DNA of 64,000 nt from WLND01 sp040398845. Its GTDB lineage: Bacteria; Actinomycetota; Actinomycetes; S36-B12. Location: NCBI GenBank assembly GCA_040398845.1, contig JBBATH010000004.1, positions 124,001 to 188,000 of the forward strand, read 5' to 3'. Below the pieces are notes generated by a model. It ran no database searches and was not told where the DNA came from. It was given only the letters and a program-made list of their open reading frames with translations. The position numbers and the translations under genes are program-made. Positions 42,192 to 49,581 of this stretch are shown in pieces (within the stretch, counting starts at the first letter, position 1; every line of letters starts with the position of its first letter).

Positions 42192-43422
42192 ATGGGATTC
42201 GGCGGCTGGCAGGATCGCACCTTCGCCGCCCTCGCCGGAGTCAACTACCGTCGATTCTTCTTCGGTCAGGCAATTTCGCTCAGCGGCACCTGGATGCAGT
42301 CGGTCGCGATCGCGTGGGTCATCCTGCAACTCACCCACTCGGCGACCTGGCTCGGCATCGCGATCGCCCTTCAGACCCTCCCGGTCCTCGTATTCGGCCC
42401 ATACGCCGGAGTGCTCGTCGATCGGTTCGACAAGAGGCGACTCCTGATGGACACCCAGATTGCGGGTGCCGTCCAGGCCCTCACCCTAGGACTGCTCACC
42501 ATCATGGGAGCGATGTCGCTCGGCTGGATCGTCCTGCTCTCAATCGGCCTTGGCCTCATCAACGCAGTGGACAACCCAGCACGCCAAGCCTTCGTGCGCG
42601 AGATGGTGTCTGTCGAACTCGTGCGAAACGGTCAGCCTCAACGCCGTCCTCGTGAACGTTGCGAGGGCGGTGGGGCCAGCGCTCGCTGGCATCATCATCG
42701 CAACCGCTGGTGTCGGTGAGTGCTTCTTCATCAATGCGGCGAGCTTCGGAGCCGCACTCATCGCCTACGCGGGGATGAACAGGGCCATGCTCCGCCCCAC
42801 CGAGCCCGTGCTCCGCGGCCCAGGCCAGTTGCGGGAGGGCCTGCGTTACGTGCGTCACGATCACAGGCTCCTGATACCGCTGCTCATGATGGCCATCATC
42901 GGAACGCTGACCTACGAGTTCCAGGTCGTGCTCCCCGTATTGGCGACCGACACCTTCGACGGGAGCGCTGACAGCCTCGGACTCGTCACAGCGGCGATGG
43001 GCGTGGGCGCCGTCATCGGTGGCCTCGTGAGTGCCGGTCGTCACTCCAGCGGAGTCGGCACCATGTCCCTTGCCTCCGCCGCGTTCGGCGCGACCATGCT
43101 CATCACCTCGATCTCCCCGACCCTCGAGGTCGCTGCAGTCTCACTCGTGGCCGTCGGCGCGGCGAGCATCTGGTTCCTGTCAGCCGGCAACACCGCCCTG
43201 CAACTGGCGGCCTCCCCCGAGATGCGCGGGCGCGTCATGGCCCTGTGGACGGTGGCGTTCATCGGCAGCACGCCCGTTGGCGGGCCGATCGTCGGCTTGG
43301 TGGCCGAGCACGCGGGCCCTCGCTGGGCCCTTGCGGTCGGGGCAGTTGCTGCATTCACCGCATCGAGTCTTGGGTTTCTTGCGAACCGCCGGCGACCAGG
43401 CGGGCCGCACCTCGATCAGTAG
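42192..43422 (+). pseudogene. MFS exporter (EntS-like) broken by a frameshift
   Basis: Two overlapping frames encode one major facilitator protein of about 410 residues. Frame 1 runs from ATG 42192 (MGFGGWQDRTFAALAGVNYR) to the phrase NPARQAFVREMVSVELVRN; frame 2 continues from SLNAVLVNVARAVGPALAG to the end at 43422. The switch lies at 42627-42631, where AAC-G-GTC should be AAC-GCN-GTC, so two bases are missing. Both halves are well preserved: the ATP-independent motif VLVDRFDKRRLLM is in the first, and the second has six hydrophobic helices. Either a recent inactivating deletion or a sequence error. Related proteins export siderophores or drugs. Confidence 0.85.
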
Positions 43423-44411
43423 GTGATGGCGCTGTCAGCCCCGCCGAGGAGGTCGAGTGAATGCAGCCTCCCTTCGACCGAATCCGAGTGGTGCACGAGC
43501 ATGAGCTCGTCCGCGTTCGCGTGACGCCTGAAGTCACTGAGGTAGGCGCGCACGATCTCGGGAGTCCCCAGAGCCGTATAGGTGAGCATGCCATCGACGT
43601 GCCTCCCCTGCGGTCCGGCAAGCACGACCTCGATCGACTCGTCGTCGAGGGGCTCACCGCCTCGTCCGAACAGCACCCGGGCCAGCCCGCGTCGCCTCGT
43701 CTCCCGGGCGGCGAGCGCTGCTTCCTCCGTCTCGGCAACGATCACGTTCACCCCGGCGATCACATGTGGTTCGGCGAGTTGCTCCGACGGGACGAAGCGC
43801 TCGCGATAGATCCGAACCGCATCGAGCAGACCTTGCGGTGCGAAATGTGAGGCGCAGGCGTATGGCAGGCCGAGCATGGCGGCGAGCTGTGCGCCGAAGA
43901 GTGACGATCCTAGGATGGTGATCGGCACGTGGGTGCCTCGTCCGGGTGTAGCGTTGACCCCCGGCACCACGGTCTTGTCGCCCAGGAACCCTTGCAGTTC
44001 AACAACATCCTGCGGGAAGGACTCAGCTGCCCGTGGATCCCGCCTCAGGGCACGAACGGTCACCTGATCGGTGCCCGGAGCCCTGCCCAGCCCGAGGTCG
44101 ATGCGATCGGGATGGAGCGCCGCCAAGGTCCCAAACTGCTCGGCGATAACAAGTGGCGAGTGGTTCGGGAGCATGACCCCGCCTGAGCCGAGTCGGATTC
44201 TCTCGGTATTTGCCGCCACGTGAGCGATGAGCACGGCGGTGGCCGACGATGCGATCGTCGGCATGTTGTGGTGCTCCGCATACCAGACCCGTCGATAGCC
44301 CAACTGCTCTGCGCGGCGGGCAAGCAGCACACTGCCGAGGAGACTGTCGCGAATGCTCTCGCGCGGCCCGACGACGGCGAGATCTAGCAGCGACAGTGGC
44401 GTGACTGGCAT
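43416..44411 (-). CDS. Luciferase-like (LLM) flavin-dependent oxidoreductase
   Basis: 331 residues, bacterial-luciferase-like monooxygenase of the MsnO8/YhbW group. Diagnostic segments: LSLLDLAVVGPRES, YRRVWYAEHHNMP, GSGGVMLPNHSPLVIAEQFGTL, DLGLGRAPGTD and the C-terminal LMLVHHSD. It should use FMNH2 or F420H2; the substrate is unknown. Start at ATG 44411, five bases after AGAGGG; the open frame to 44507 has no support. It lies 111 bases downstream of the HisA-like gene and its 3' end faces the broken MFS gene, overlapping by 7 bases. Confidence 0.9.
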   Translation of the reverse strand: MPVTPLSLLDLAVVGPRESIRDSLLGSVLLARRAEQLGYRRVWYAEHHNMPTIASSATAVLIAHVAANTERIRLGSGGVMLPNHSPLVIAEQFGTLAALHPDRIDLGLGRAPGTDQVTVRALRRDPRAAESFPQDVVELQGFLGDKTVVPGVNATPGRGTHVPITILGSSLFGAQLAAMLGLPYACASHFAPQGLLDAVRIYRERFVPSEQLAEPHVIAGVNVIVAETEEAALAARETRRRGLARVLFGRGGEPLDDESIEVVLAGPQGRHVDGMLTYTALGTPEIVRAYLSDFRRHANADELMLVHHSDSVEGRLHSLDLLGGADSAITY

Positions 44412-44522
44412 GTGCCCTCTCGAGGAAGAATTGAATCCGGACCCCGGCATGCGCATTACTGTTGCGAAATCGCTCAAACGTGGGAGTTTCGCGGCAGTAA
44501 CGTGCACGTCCAGGGGCGATTT

Positions 44523-45227
44523 CTACTGGGGCGGGCCCCAGAAGAACATGTCGAAGCGGTCTGCCCCCGCCGCCACTGCCTCGGAGTAGGTGAACGCTCC
44601 GTCATAGAGGGCGTCGTCGAGGATGATGCCGTCAAGGCCGTTTGGGACGAGTTCATGGAGTGCGTGGAGGTCCCCTAAGTGTCCGATACCACCTCGCGCC
44701 ATCACCGGCCGGTTCGTGTGTGAGCAGAAGTCCGCAAGCAGGTGCCGGTCGCCGTGCTTCCAGTGGTGCTTTTCAGCCTGATCGGAGATCACGAACCGGC
44801 TGCACCCCGCGCGCTCGAGGCTGCCCGCGATGTCAAAGACGTCAGCCTGGCGAATGTCGAGGCCGACAGCCACGCGATCCCCGTGGGCCTTCACTGCCGC
44901 GCTTGCCCATTCACGGTCAGTGCCGTCGATGACGACCCGGCTGGCACCTGTCGCGATCGCAACCGACAACGCGGCCTCATCGCGCACGACTCCCGAGTAC
45001 TGCAGATGCGCCCCACCCGCCACCATGTGGTGGTGGTTGGGGGTCCCACCATCGATTGCATCCTGGTCGACGATGTGGATCCACGCCGCGCCCTGATGTA
45101 CCCACGAGGAGATCGATTGAGCGACGGAGCCGATCTCGTCTGACTGGCCGTAGCCCTGCGGAGCAATGCGCGCGCGCCCTCCAGAGATCGTGACAACCGG
45201 CAGCAGGGCAAGGGGGTACGTGGCCAT
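44523..45227 (-). CDS. HisA/PriA paralogue with altered active site
   Basis: 234 residues, clearly aligned with HisA/PriA (phosphoribosylformimino-ribotide isomerase): WIHIVDQDAIDGG, ATGASRVVIDGTDREW, RVAVGLDIR, AGCSRFVISD and MARGGIGHLGDLHAL. The first catalytic Asp is changed: HisA reads LLPAVDV, this protein LLPVVTIS (Thr about 13). The SGGIRD phosphate loop reads SGVVRD, and the conserved TKDGT loop after VISD is replaced by QAEKHHWK. The Asp in GLDIR remains. It is therefore unlikely to be the histidine enzyme. It starts 9 bases after modC and is probably in the molybdate operon. Confidence 0.8.
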   Translation of the reverse strand: MATYPLALLPVVTISGGRARIAPQGYGQSDEIGSVAQSISSWVHQGAAWIHIVDQDAIDGGTPNHHHMVAGGAHLQYSGVVRDEAALSVAIATGASRVVIDGTDREWASAAVKAHGDRVAVGLDIRQADVFDIAGSLERAGCSRFVISDQAEKHHWKHGDRHLLADFCSHTNRPVMARGGIGHLGDLHALHELVPNGLDGIILDDALYDGAFTYSEAVAAGADRFDMFFWGPPQ

Positions 45228-45236
45228 GGATGCAGA

Positions 45237-46334
45237 CTATCCGCGATCCCCTCGCGCCCCAATCCCGACGTGGCTTGCGCCGCCTGCAGGGAAGGTGTGG
45301 AGGTCGAGGGACTTCAGGCTCAGCCATACGCCGGTGCCCCTCGCAAGGCGCATGTCAGCGGCAGCCTCGGGCGTGATGGCAGCGATCACACTCGGCTCAC
45401 CGTCGACATGGACGCGGATCCTGTCATGCGACGGCTGAAGCGAGGTCACGATCCCCTGCCATACGTTGCGAGCACTGCCCTCGGGCCGGGTCAGGTGCAA
45501 GGTCACCGACTCTGGTCGCACGACGGCCAAGGCGGGGCCGGCGAGGTCATGGTCGACGATGTTCAACACTCCCCCAGCGGCCAGCGTGAGTGTGCCGCCG
45601 GCGGCCTCACCGCGTAGGAGGGTGACGCCCATCAGGGTGGCAACGTAGTCGGTGAGCGGTCGCTGCGAAAGCTCCGCGGGGGTGCCGTCCTGGGAGACGA
45701 TTCCGTTCTCGAGCACGATGACGCGATCGGCGAGAAGGAGGGCATCGAGCGGGTCGTGGGTGATGTGGACGACGCAGCCGGCGAAGGACTCGAGTTGCGT
45801 CTGCAACTCTGCGCGGACGATCTCCTTCGTCTCGACGTCAAGGGCAGCGAGTGGCTCGTCGAGGAGGAGGACGTCGGGCGAGGTCGCAAGCGCCCGCGCG
45901 AGGGCAACGCGCTGGGCCTGCCCGCCGGAGATCTCACCGGGCTTGCGGCCCGCGAGATCCGCGACGCCGAGGAGTCGCAGCGTCTCCAAAGCCCTTGCGC
46001 TGGAGACAGTTCGACCGGCGCCGCGCGAGCGTGGCCCGAAGGCGACGTTGTCGAGGACGCTGAGATGGGGGAACAGTGCATAGTCCTGGAAGACGACACC
46101 GACCGATCTTCGGTGGGCAGGAACGAGCGTGGCCTCCCCGTCATCGACGACCCGACCGTTGATGCTGATCGACCCGGTATCGATGGGGTGCAGCCCGGCA
46201 ATCGCCCGCACGAGCGTGGACTTGCCTGCTCCATTCGGCCCGAGGATCGCCACGACGGTGCCCGGCTCGAAGACGGCAGTGACGGTCAACGTGAAGTCTC
46301 CGCGGGTGACCGTGCAGTCGAGGTTAAGGCTCAT
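45237..46334 (-). CDS. modC: Molybdate ABC importer ATPase
   Basis: 365 residues. Walker A GPNGAGKST, VFQDYALFPHLSV Q-loop, signature ISGGQAQRVALARAL, Walker B VLLLDEPLAALD, H-loop THDPLDAL, and a C-terminal TOBE (Mop) domain (about 270-350, VTLHLTRPEGSARNVWQG) that binds molybdate in ModC proteins. Tungstate specificity cannot be excluded. It overlaps modB by 4 bases (ATGA). The C-terminus is followed by the HisA-like gene. Confidence 0.93.
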   Translation of the reverse strand: MSLNLDCTVTRGDFTLTVTAVFEPGTVVAILGPNGAGKSTLVRAIAGLHPIDTGSISINGRVVDDGEATLVPAHRRSVGVVFQDYALFPHLSVLDNVAFGPRSRGAGRTVSSARALETLRLLGVADLAGRKPGEISGGQAQRVALARALATSPDVLLLDEPLAALDVETKEIVRAELQTQLESFAGCVVHITHDPLDALLLADRVIVLENGIVSQDGTPAELSQRPLTDYVATLMGVTLLRGEAAGGTLTLAAGGVLNIVDHDLAGPALAVVRPESVTLHLTRPEGSARNVWQGIVTSLQPSHDRIRVHVDGEPSVIAAITPEAAADMRLARGTGVWLSLKSLDLHTFPAGGASHVGIGARGDRG

Positions 46335-47137
46335 GAGCGAGCGGCCCCCCTCATGTAATTGCCACGCAAGGCCACCAGCACGGCCACACTCACGGCGAGC
46401 AGCAGGATGCTCAGAGCAATCGCGATGTCACGATCGGATTCGAGGGCCGTATAGACGGCAAGGGGCATCGTCTGGGTGACCCCGGGAAAGTTGCCGGCAA
46501 AGGTGATGGTCGCCCCGAACTCGCCGAGCGCGCGTGCCCAGCACAGGGCCGCCCCCGCGATGATCGAGGGTGCGACGAGCGGGATCGTGATGCGACGAAA
46601 CACCGTCCACGGCGAGGCACCGAGGGTGACAGCGGCGTCCTCGAAACGTCGGTCAAACGAGCGGAACGCCCCCTCGAGGGTGATGATGAGAAACGGCATG
46701 GCGACAAAGGTCTCGGCGAGGATCACCCCCGTCGCGGTGAACGGCAACTGGATGCCAAACGTGTCGAAGAGAAATCCGCCGACTGAGCCGCGTCGGCCGA
46801 ACGCGGCGAGTAGCGCCACTCCCGAGACAACCGGGGGAAGCAGCAGCGGCACGATCACGAGGGCGCGGATGAGCCGGGTTCCCGGCAGGATCTCGCGGGC
46901 CAGCAGCCAGGCGAGCGGGATGCCGATGATGGCCGCAATCGCCGTCGCGATCAAGGAGGTGATGAGGGACAGTCGAAGCGCATCCATCGCCGAGGGGGTG
47001 GAGATGATTGACGCGAATGAGTCCCACGGCGCCTGTAGCAGCAGGGCGATGAGGGGGACGACGAGGAACGCGACTGCGATCACCCCTGGCCCGATGAGGA
47101 ACCACGGGGGCGCTGCTGCGTGCCGGACGGTCACCAA
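46331..47137 (-). CDS. modB: Molybdate ABC importer permease
   Basis: 268 residues with six hydrophobic helices. GVIAVAFLVVPLIALLLQAPW opens the protein and the coupling EAA loop reads TLGASPWTVFRRITIPLVAPS; FGRRGSVGGFLFDTFGIQLPFT is typical of ModB. Channel subunit of the ModABC importer. It overlaps modA by 7 bases and modC by 4 bases. Confidence 0.93.
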   Translation of the reverse strand: MVTVRHAAAPPWFLIGPGVIAVAFLVVPLIALLLQAPWDSFASIISTPSAMDALRLSLITSLIATAIAAIIGIPLAWLLAREILPGTRLIRALVIVPLLLPPVVSGVALLAAFGRRGSVGGFLFDTFGIQLPFTATGVILAETFVAMPFLIITLEGAFRSFDRRFEDAAVTLGASPWTVFRRITIPLVAPSIIAGAALCWARALGEFGATITFAGNFPGVTQTMPLAVYTALESDRDIAIALSILLLAVSVAVLVALRGNYMRGAARS

Positions 47138-47928
47138 GGCCGCACGAATCCGTAGGCGCGCAGGATGCCCTGCGCGGAGGTTGTGAATCGGACGTAGGTG
47201 ACGAAGGCCCGAGCTGCTGCGGCATTGGGGGCGCCGATGACGGTGGCGATCGGGTAGGTCGTGGTGACGTTGCTCGCTGGCGGGATGGCCACAGACGTGA
47301 CCTTGCTTGCAGCGGCCTTTACGTCGGATGTGTAGACGATGCCCGCATCGACCTCGTCCGCCATCACCTTGCCCAGAACTGCGCGAACGTCAAGCTCCAA
47401 GGTGACGGGCTTGACGACAACGGAGTTCAGCTTCAAGACATCACGGGTGGCCGCGCCGCACGGCACCGCCACGGCACATACCGCGACCAGCACGCCCGGC
47501 CTCGCGAGGTCAGATAGCCGTTTGATTCCAGCGGGATTGTCCGGCGGCATCGCGATAGCCATGCTGTTCTTGGCGAAGAGGAATGGTGCGTTGACTCGTC
47601 CCGCATTGACCGCCTTCCACATGGTCGGCTCCGAGGCGGTCGCGAGCACATCGACGGGTGCGCCTGCGTTAATCTGCTCGACGAGCGCGGGGCTGCCGCC
47701 GAAGTTGAACTTCACGTTCGTGCCCGGGTACTTCTTCATGAAAGCGGCGGCGATCACCGGAAACACGTCGGTGAGGGACGCCGCTGCCGACACCGTGACC
47801 GTGCCGGTCACCCGCTGCGGAGCAACCGGGCGGCCGGGCGACGCACCTGCCGCCCCCGCTCCAACCAACGAGGTCACCGTGATTGCAGTTGCCGCCGACC
47901 ATGCCAACAGATGTCTGCTGATGCTCAC
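47131..47928 (-). CDS. modA: Molybdate-binding protein
   Basis: 265 residues. An N-terminal export signal (AATAITVTSLVGAGAAGA) without a lipobox Cys is followed by the ModA core: VTVSAAASLTDVFPVIAAAF, FNFGGSPALVEQINAGAPVDVLATA, and VDAGIVYTSDVKAA. The SAAASL and GSPALV loops bind the oxyanion. It delivers molybdate or tungstate to ModBC. The absence of a lipid anchor in a Gram-positive is notable; it may stay attached through an uncleaved signal. Confidence 0.92.
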   Translation of the reverse strand: MSISRHLLAWSAATAITVTSLVGAGAAGASPGRPVAPQRVTGTVTVSAAASLTDVFPVIAAAFMKKYPGTNVKFNFGGSPALVEQINAGAPVDVLATASEPTMWKAVNAGRVNAPFLFAKNSMAIAMPPDNPAGIKRLSDLARPGVLVAVCAVAVPCGAATRDVLKLNSVVVKPVTLELDVRAVLGKVMADEVDAGIVYTSDVKAAASKVTSVAIPPASNVTTTYPIATVIGAPNAAAARAFVTYVRFTTSAQGILRAYGFVRPW

Positions 47929-48320
47929 GTTGCTGCCTCGAGTTCGACGATGACGTTCGTCGACTTGATGACCGCAGCAACGAGCGAGCCCGGGGCAAGG
48001 CCGAGCTCATCTGCCGACTCCCGACTCATGAGCGAGGTGACTCGGTGCGGGCCGGCCTGGATCTCGACGAGTGCCATCACGCCGTCCTTCTCGACCCGAG
48101 TGACGATGCCGGGAAACCGGTTGCGCGCCGATTGCTGGACTGCCCGCGCCTCAAGGTGCGACTGCTCGGACATGAGGACCGCGACGCTGCCGGCATCGAC
48201 AGTCCTCGGCCCGCCGGCATCCGTGCCGGCGGTCAGGCGGCCTGCGTCAAGCCAGCGGCGCACTGTGTCGTCGCTGACGCCGAGCAGGTTGGCCGCCTCC
48301 GAAACCCGCAGATTCGCCAT
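47925..48320 (-). CDS. HTH-TOBE molybdate-responsive regulator (ModE-like)
   Basis: 131 residues. A MerR/excisionase-type helix-turn-helix (LRVSEAANLLGVSDDTVRRWLDAGRL) is joined to a C-terminal Mop/TOBE domain (ARNRFPGIVTRVEKDGVMALVEIQAGPHRVTSLMS), which binds molybdate. It should sense molybdate and control the mod genes, whose first gene overlaps its stop by 4 bases. Start set at ATG 48320, 8 bases from a good -10 box, rather than ATT/ATG further up. The HTH is of a different class from E. coli ModE (which has a LysR-type winged helix). Confidence 0.88.
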   Translation of the reverse strand: MANLRVSEAANLLGVSDDTVRRWLDAGRLTAGTDAGGPRTVDAGSVAVLMSEQSHLEARAVQQSARNRFPGIVTRVEKDGVMALVEIQAGPHRVTSLMSRESADELGLAPGSLVAAVIKSTNVIVELEAAT

Positions 48321-48328
48321 AATCAATC

Positions 48329-48357
48329 AATTTAGCCCGCACCTGCGGATATGGCAA
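48329..48357 (-). promoter_or_regulatory. Promoter of the mod operon (leaderless)
   Basis: Minus strand: -35 TTGCCA (48357-48352; 5 of 6 to consensus), exact 17-base spacer, -10 TAAATT (48334-48329), then 8 bases to ATG 48320 with no ribosome site. One of the best promoter matches in the window. The GATTGATT repeat just before the ATG could be part of an operator. Confidence 0.65.
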
Positions 48358-48374
48358 GCATGAGCGCTCGTGTG

Positions 48375-48776
48375 TCAGGGGACCGTGGCCGGTGCCACGA
48401 CTGGCATCCCGTTCATCGCGGCGGCGTCAGCGAGCCTGCGGTCGTAGGTCACAACGGCGACGAGATCGTCGCCAAGCGCGAGCGCCGATGCCACGTGGAG
48501 TGCGTCAAGCGTTCGTAGGTCCGAAGGTCCGAGTCGTCCGGCCGCTTCGAACAGCGCGGTGGTGATCGCGAGGAGGGTGATCGAGTCGAGCACGACCCGA
48601 GCCCGCAGAACCCGGTCGGGGGCGGCCCGCCGAACCGCGCGGAGCAACTCAGTTCGGGCCAGATCACCAGCAACCAGCACGGGTTGCGTTTCAGCTATCC
48701 AGGCAAGGAGTTCCTCGGTTTCGGCCTCAGCGACGACGAGTTTCACGAGCGCCGACGTGTCGATGTAGTGGGCCAC
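48375..48776 (-). CDS. vapC: VapC-type PIN-domain toxin
   Basis: 133 residues. PIN ribonuclease with the acidic quartet in order: Asp in YIDTSALVKL, Glu in LARTELLRAV, Asp in LRTLDALHVASAL and Asp in AVVTYDRRLADAA. It should cleave a specific tRNA or rRNA when free. The GTG start follows the vapB-type stop by two bases. The 3' end is duplicated as a fragment at 49227-49320. Confidence 0.93.
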   Translation of the reverse strand: MAHYIDTSALVKLVVAEAETEELLAWIAETQPVLVAGDLARTELLRAVRRAAPDRVLRARVVLDSITLLAITTALFEAAGRLGPSDLRTLDALHVASALALGDDLVAVVTYDRRLADAAAMNGMPVVAPATVP

Positions 48777-48778
48777 GG

Positions 48779-49042
48779 TCAGTAGCGCTCGGCATCCCTC
48801 ATCAGGGCCAATTCCGCCGACAGGCTCGGGCCCGCTTCAGGCGCAGGGAGGTCGCCAATATCGCGGCTTGGTGGGCGCGCTCGGCCGGAGTCGATCATCA
48901 ATTGAAGGTTCGAGTTCAGGATTGGAATCATTTGCGCGACAGGACGGCCTCGATCCGTGATCGTCACGATCTCGCCGCCCGCCACACCCGCGACCACTGC
49001 CGACGCGTTTTGCTTCAGTGCTCGGATACCGACCTCGGCCAT
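48779..49042 (-). CDS. vapB: Phd/VapB-type antitoxin
   Basis: 87 residues from ATG 49042: AEVGIRALKQNASAVVAG, ITDRGRPVAQMIPI (the Phd/YefM beta strand motif), then a disordered tail SGRARPPSRDIGDLPAPEAG that should bind the toxin. A TTG at 49051 is in frame, but TACCTT (49055-49050) stands 7 bases before ATG 49042, favouring a leaderless start there. Co-transcribed with vapC. A close truncated copy lies at 50795-51040. Confidence 0.92.
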   Translation of the reverse strand: MAEVGIRALKQNASAVVAGVAGGEIVTITDRGRPVAQMIPILNSNLQLMIDSGRARPPSRDIGDLPAPEAGPSLSAELALMRDAERY

Positions 49043-49049
49043 GTTCTTC

Positions 49050-49055
49050 AAGGTA
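49050..49055 (-). promoter_or_regulatory. -10 box of vapBC (leaderless)
   Basis: Minus strand TACCTT, 7 bases before ATG 49042, no ribosome site between them. The -35 region is poor (TCGCTC at 17 bases). The same 6-8 base spacing occurs at the other two toxin-antitoxin loci and the mod operon in this window. Confidence 0.45.
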
Positions 49056-49226
49056 GCACAATGACTGGTTGGGAGCGACTCGTCCCTGGAGCCGGGTCGT
49101 ACGCACCATCACCCCGAACCCACGTACCCCGAGCACATCACCGTCAGTCCTGCGTAGGTATCGAGCACCCGTTATGCATGCCCGGATGCAACCCTCACGG
49201 CAAACAGCCTGACGATCAGCGCTTCC
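49056..49226. other. Non-coding stretch upstream of vapBC
   Basis: No convincing gene, RNA or repeat seen. Together with the remnant at 49227-49374 and the bases up to the Fic frame this makes a stretch of about 530 bases without an intact gene. Confidence 0.5.
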
Positions 49227-49374
49227 TTAGGCCGGGGCGATGACCGGCGTCCCGTTCATCGCGGCGTCTTCAGCGAACCTGCGGTCGTACGTCACAACGG
49301 CGACGAGGTCGTCGCCAATCGCGACGCTGCAGGCATTGACCGTCTTCGGGCCGCTGGCAACCGTTACGGCGATT
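49227..49374 (-). pseudogene. Chimeric remnant: modE-like fragment fused in frame to a vapC 3' fragment
   Basis: Bases 49227-49320 encode GDDLVAVVTYDRRFAED...PVIAPA and a stop, nearly identical to the last 30 residues of the intact VapC (48375). Bases 49321-49374 instead match, without gaps and at about 80% over 56 bases, the modE-like gene at 48181-48236 (protein SGPKTVNACSVA versus GGPRTVDAGSVA). The two pieces join in one frame at a shared GCG. No start codon or N-terminal PIN residues exist, so it is non-functional. The joined order (modE then vapC) is not the order of the intact genes. Confidence 0.75.
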
Positions 49375-49515
49375 AGCTCGCCGCATATTCGTCATATTCT
49401 GACGGCATAGACCGCACTTCCCGATTCTTTATGGATTCTCGCAACCCATCTGAGAGGTTTCCAAGAGGACACTCGTTGAGGTCATTTCAGCTCCTAGAAT
49501 CGAGTTGTGCAGTGA
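49375..49515. other. Non-coding stretch before the Fic gene
   Basis: No gene recognised. A possible promoter for the Fic gene would have to lie here; no clear -35/-10 pair is seen. Confidence 0.4.
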
Positions 49516-49581
49516 CTTTATGAAAAATCCCATCAGTTCCGCACCTTCACCTACCCCAACCACCTAGACCGGCAATGGCGA

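Noticed and set aside
44523..45227. Genuine hisA of histidine biosynthesis
   Set aside because: Loss of the first catalytic Asp and altered phosphate loops, and no other his genes nearby.
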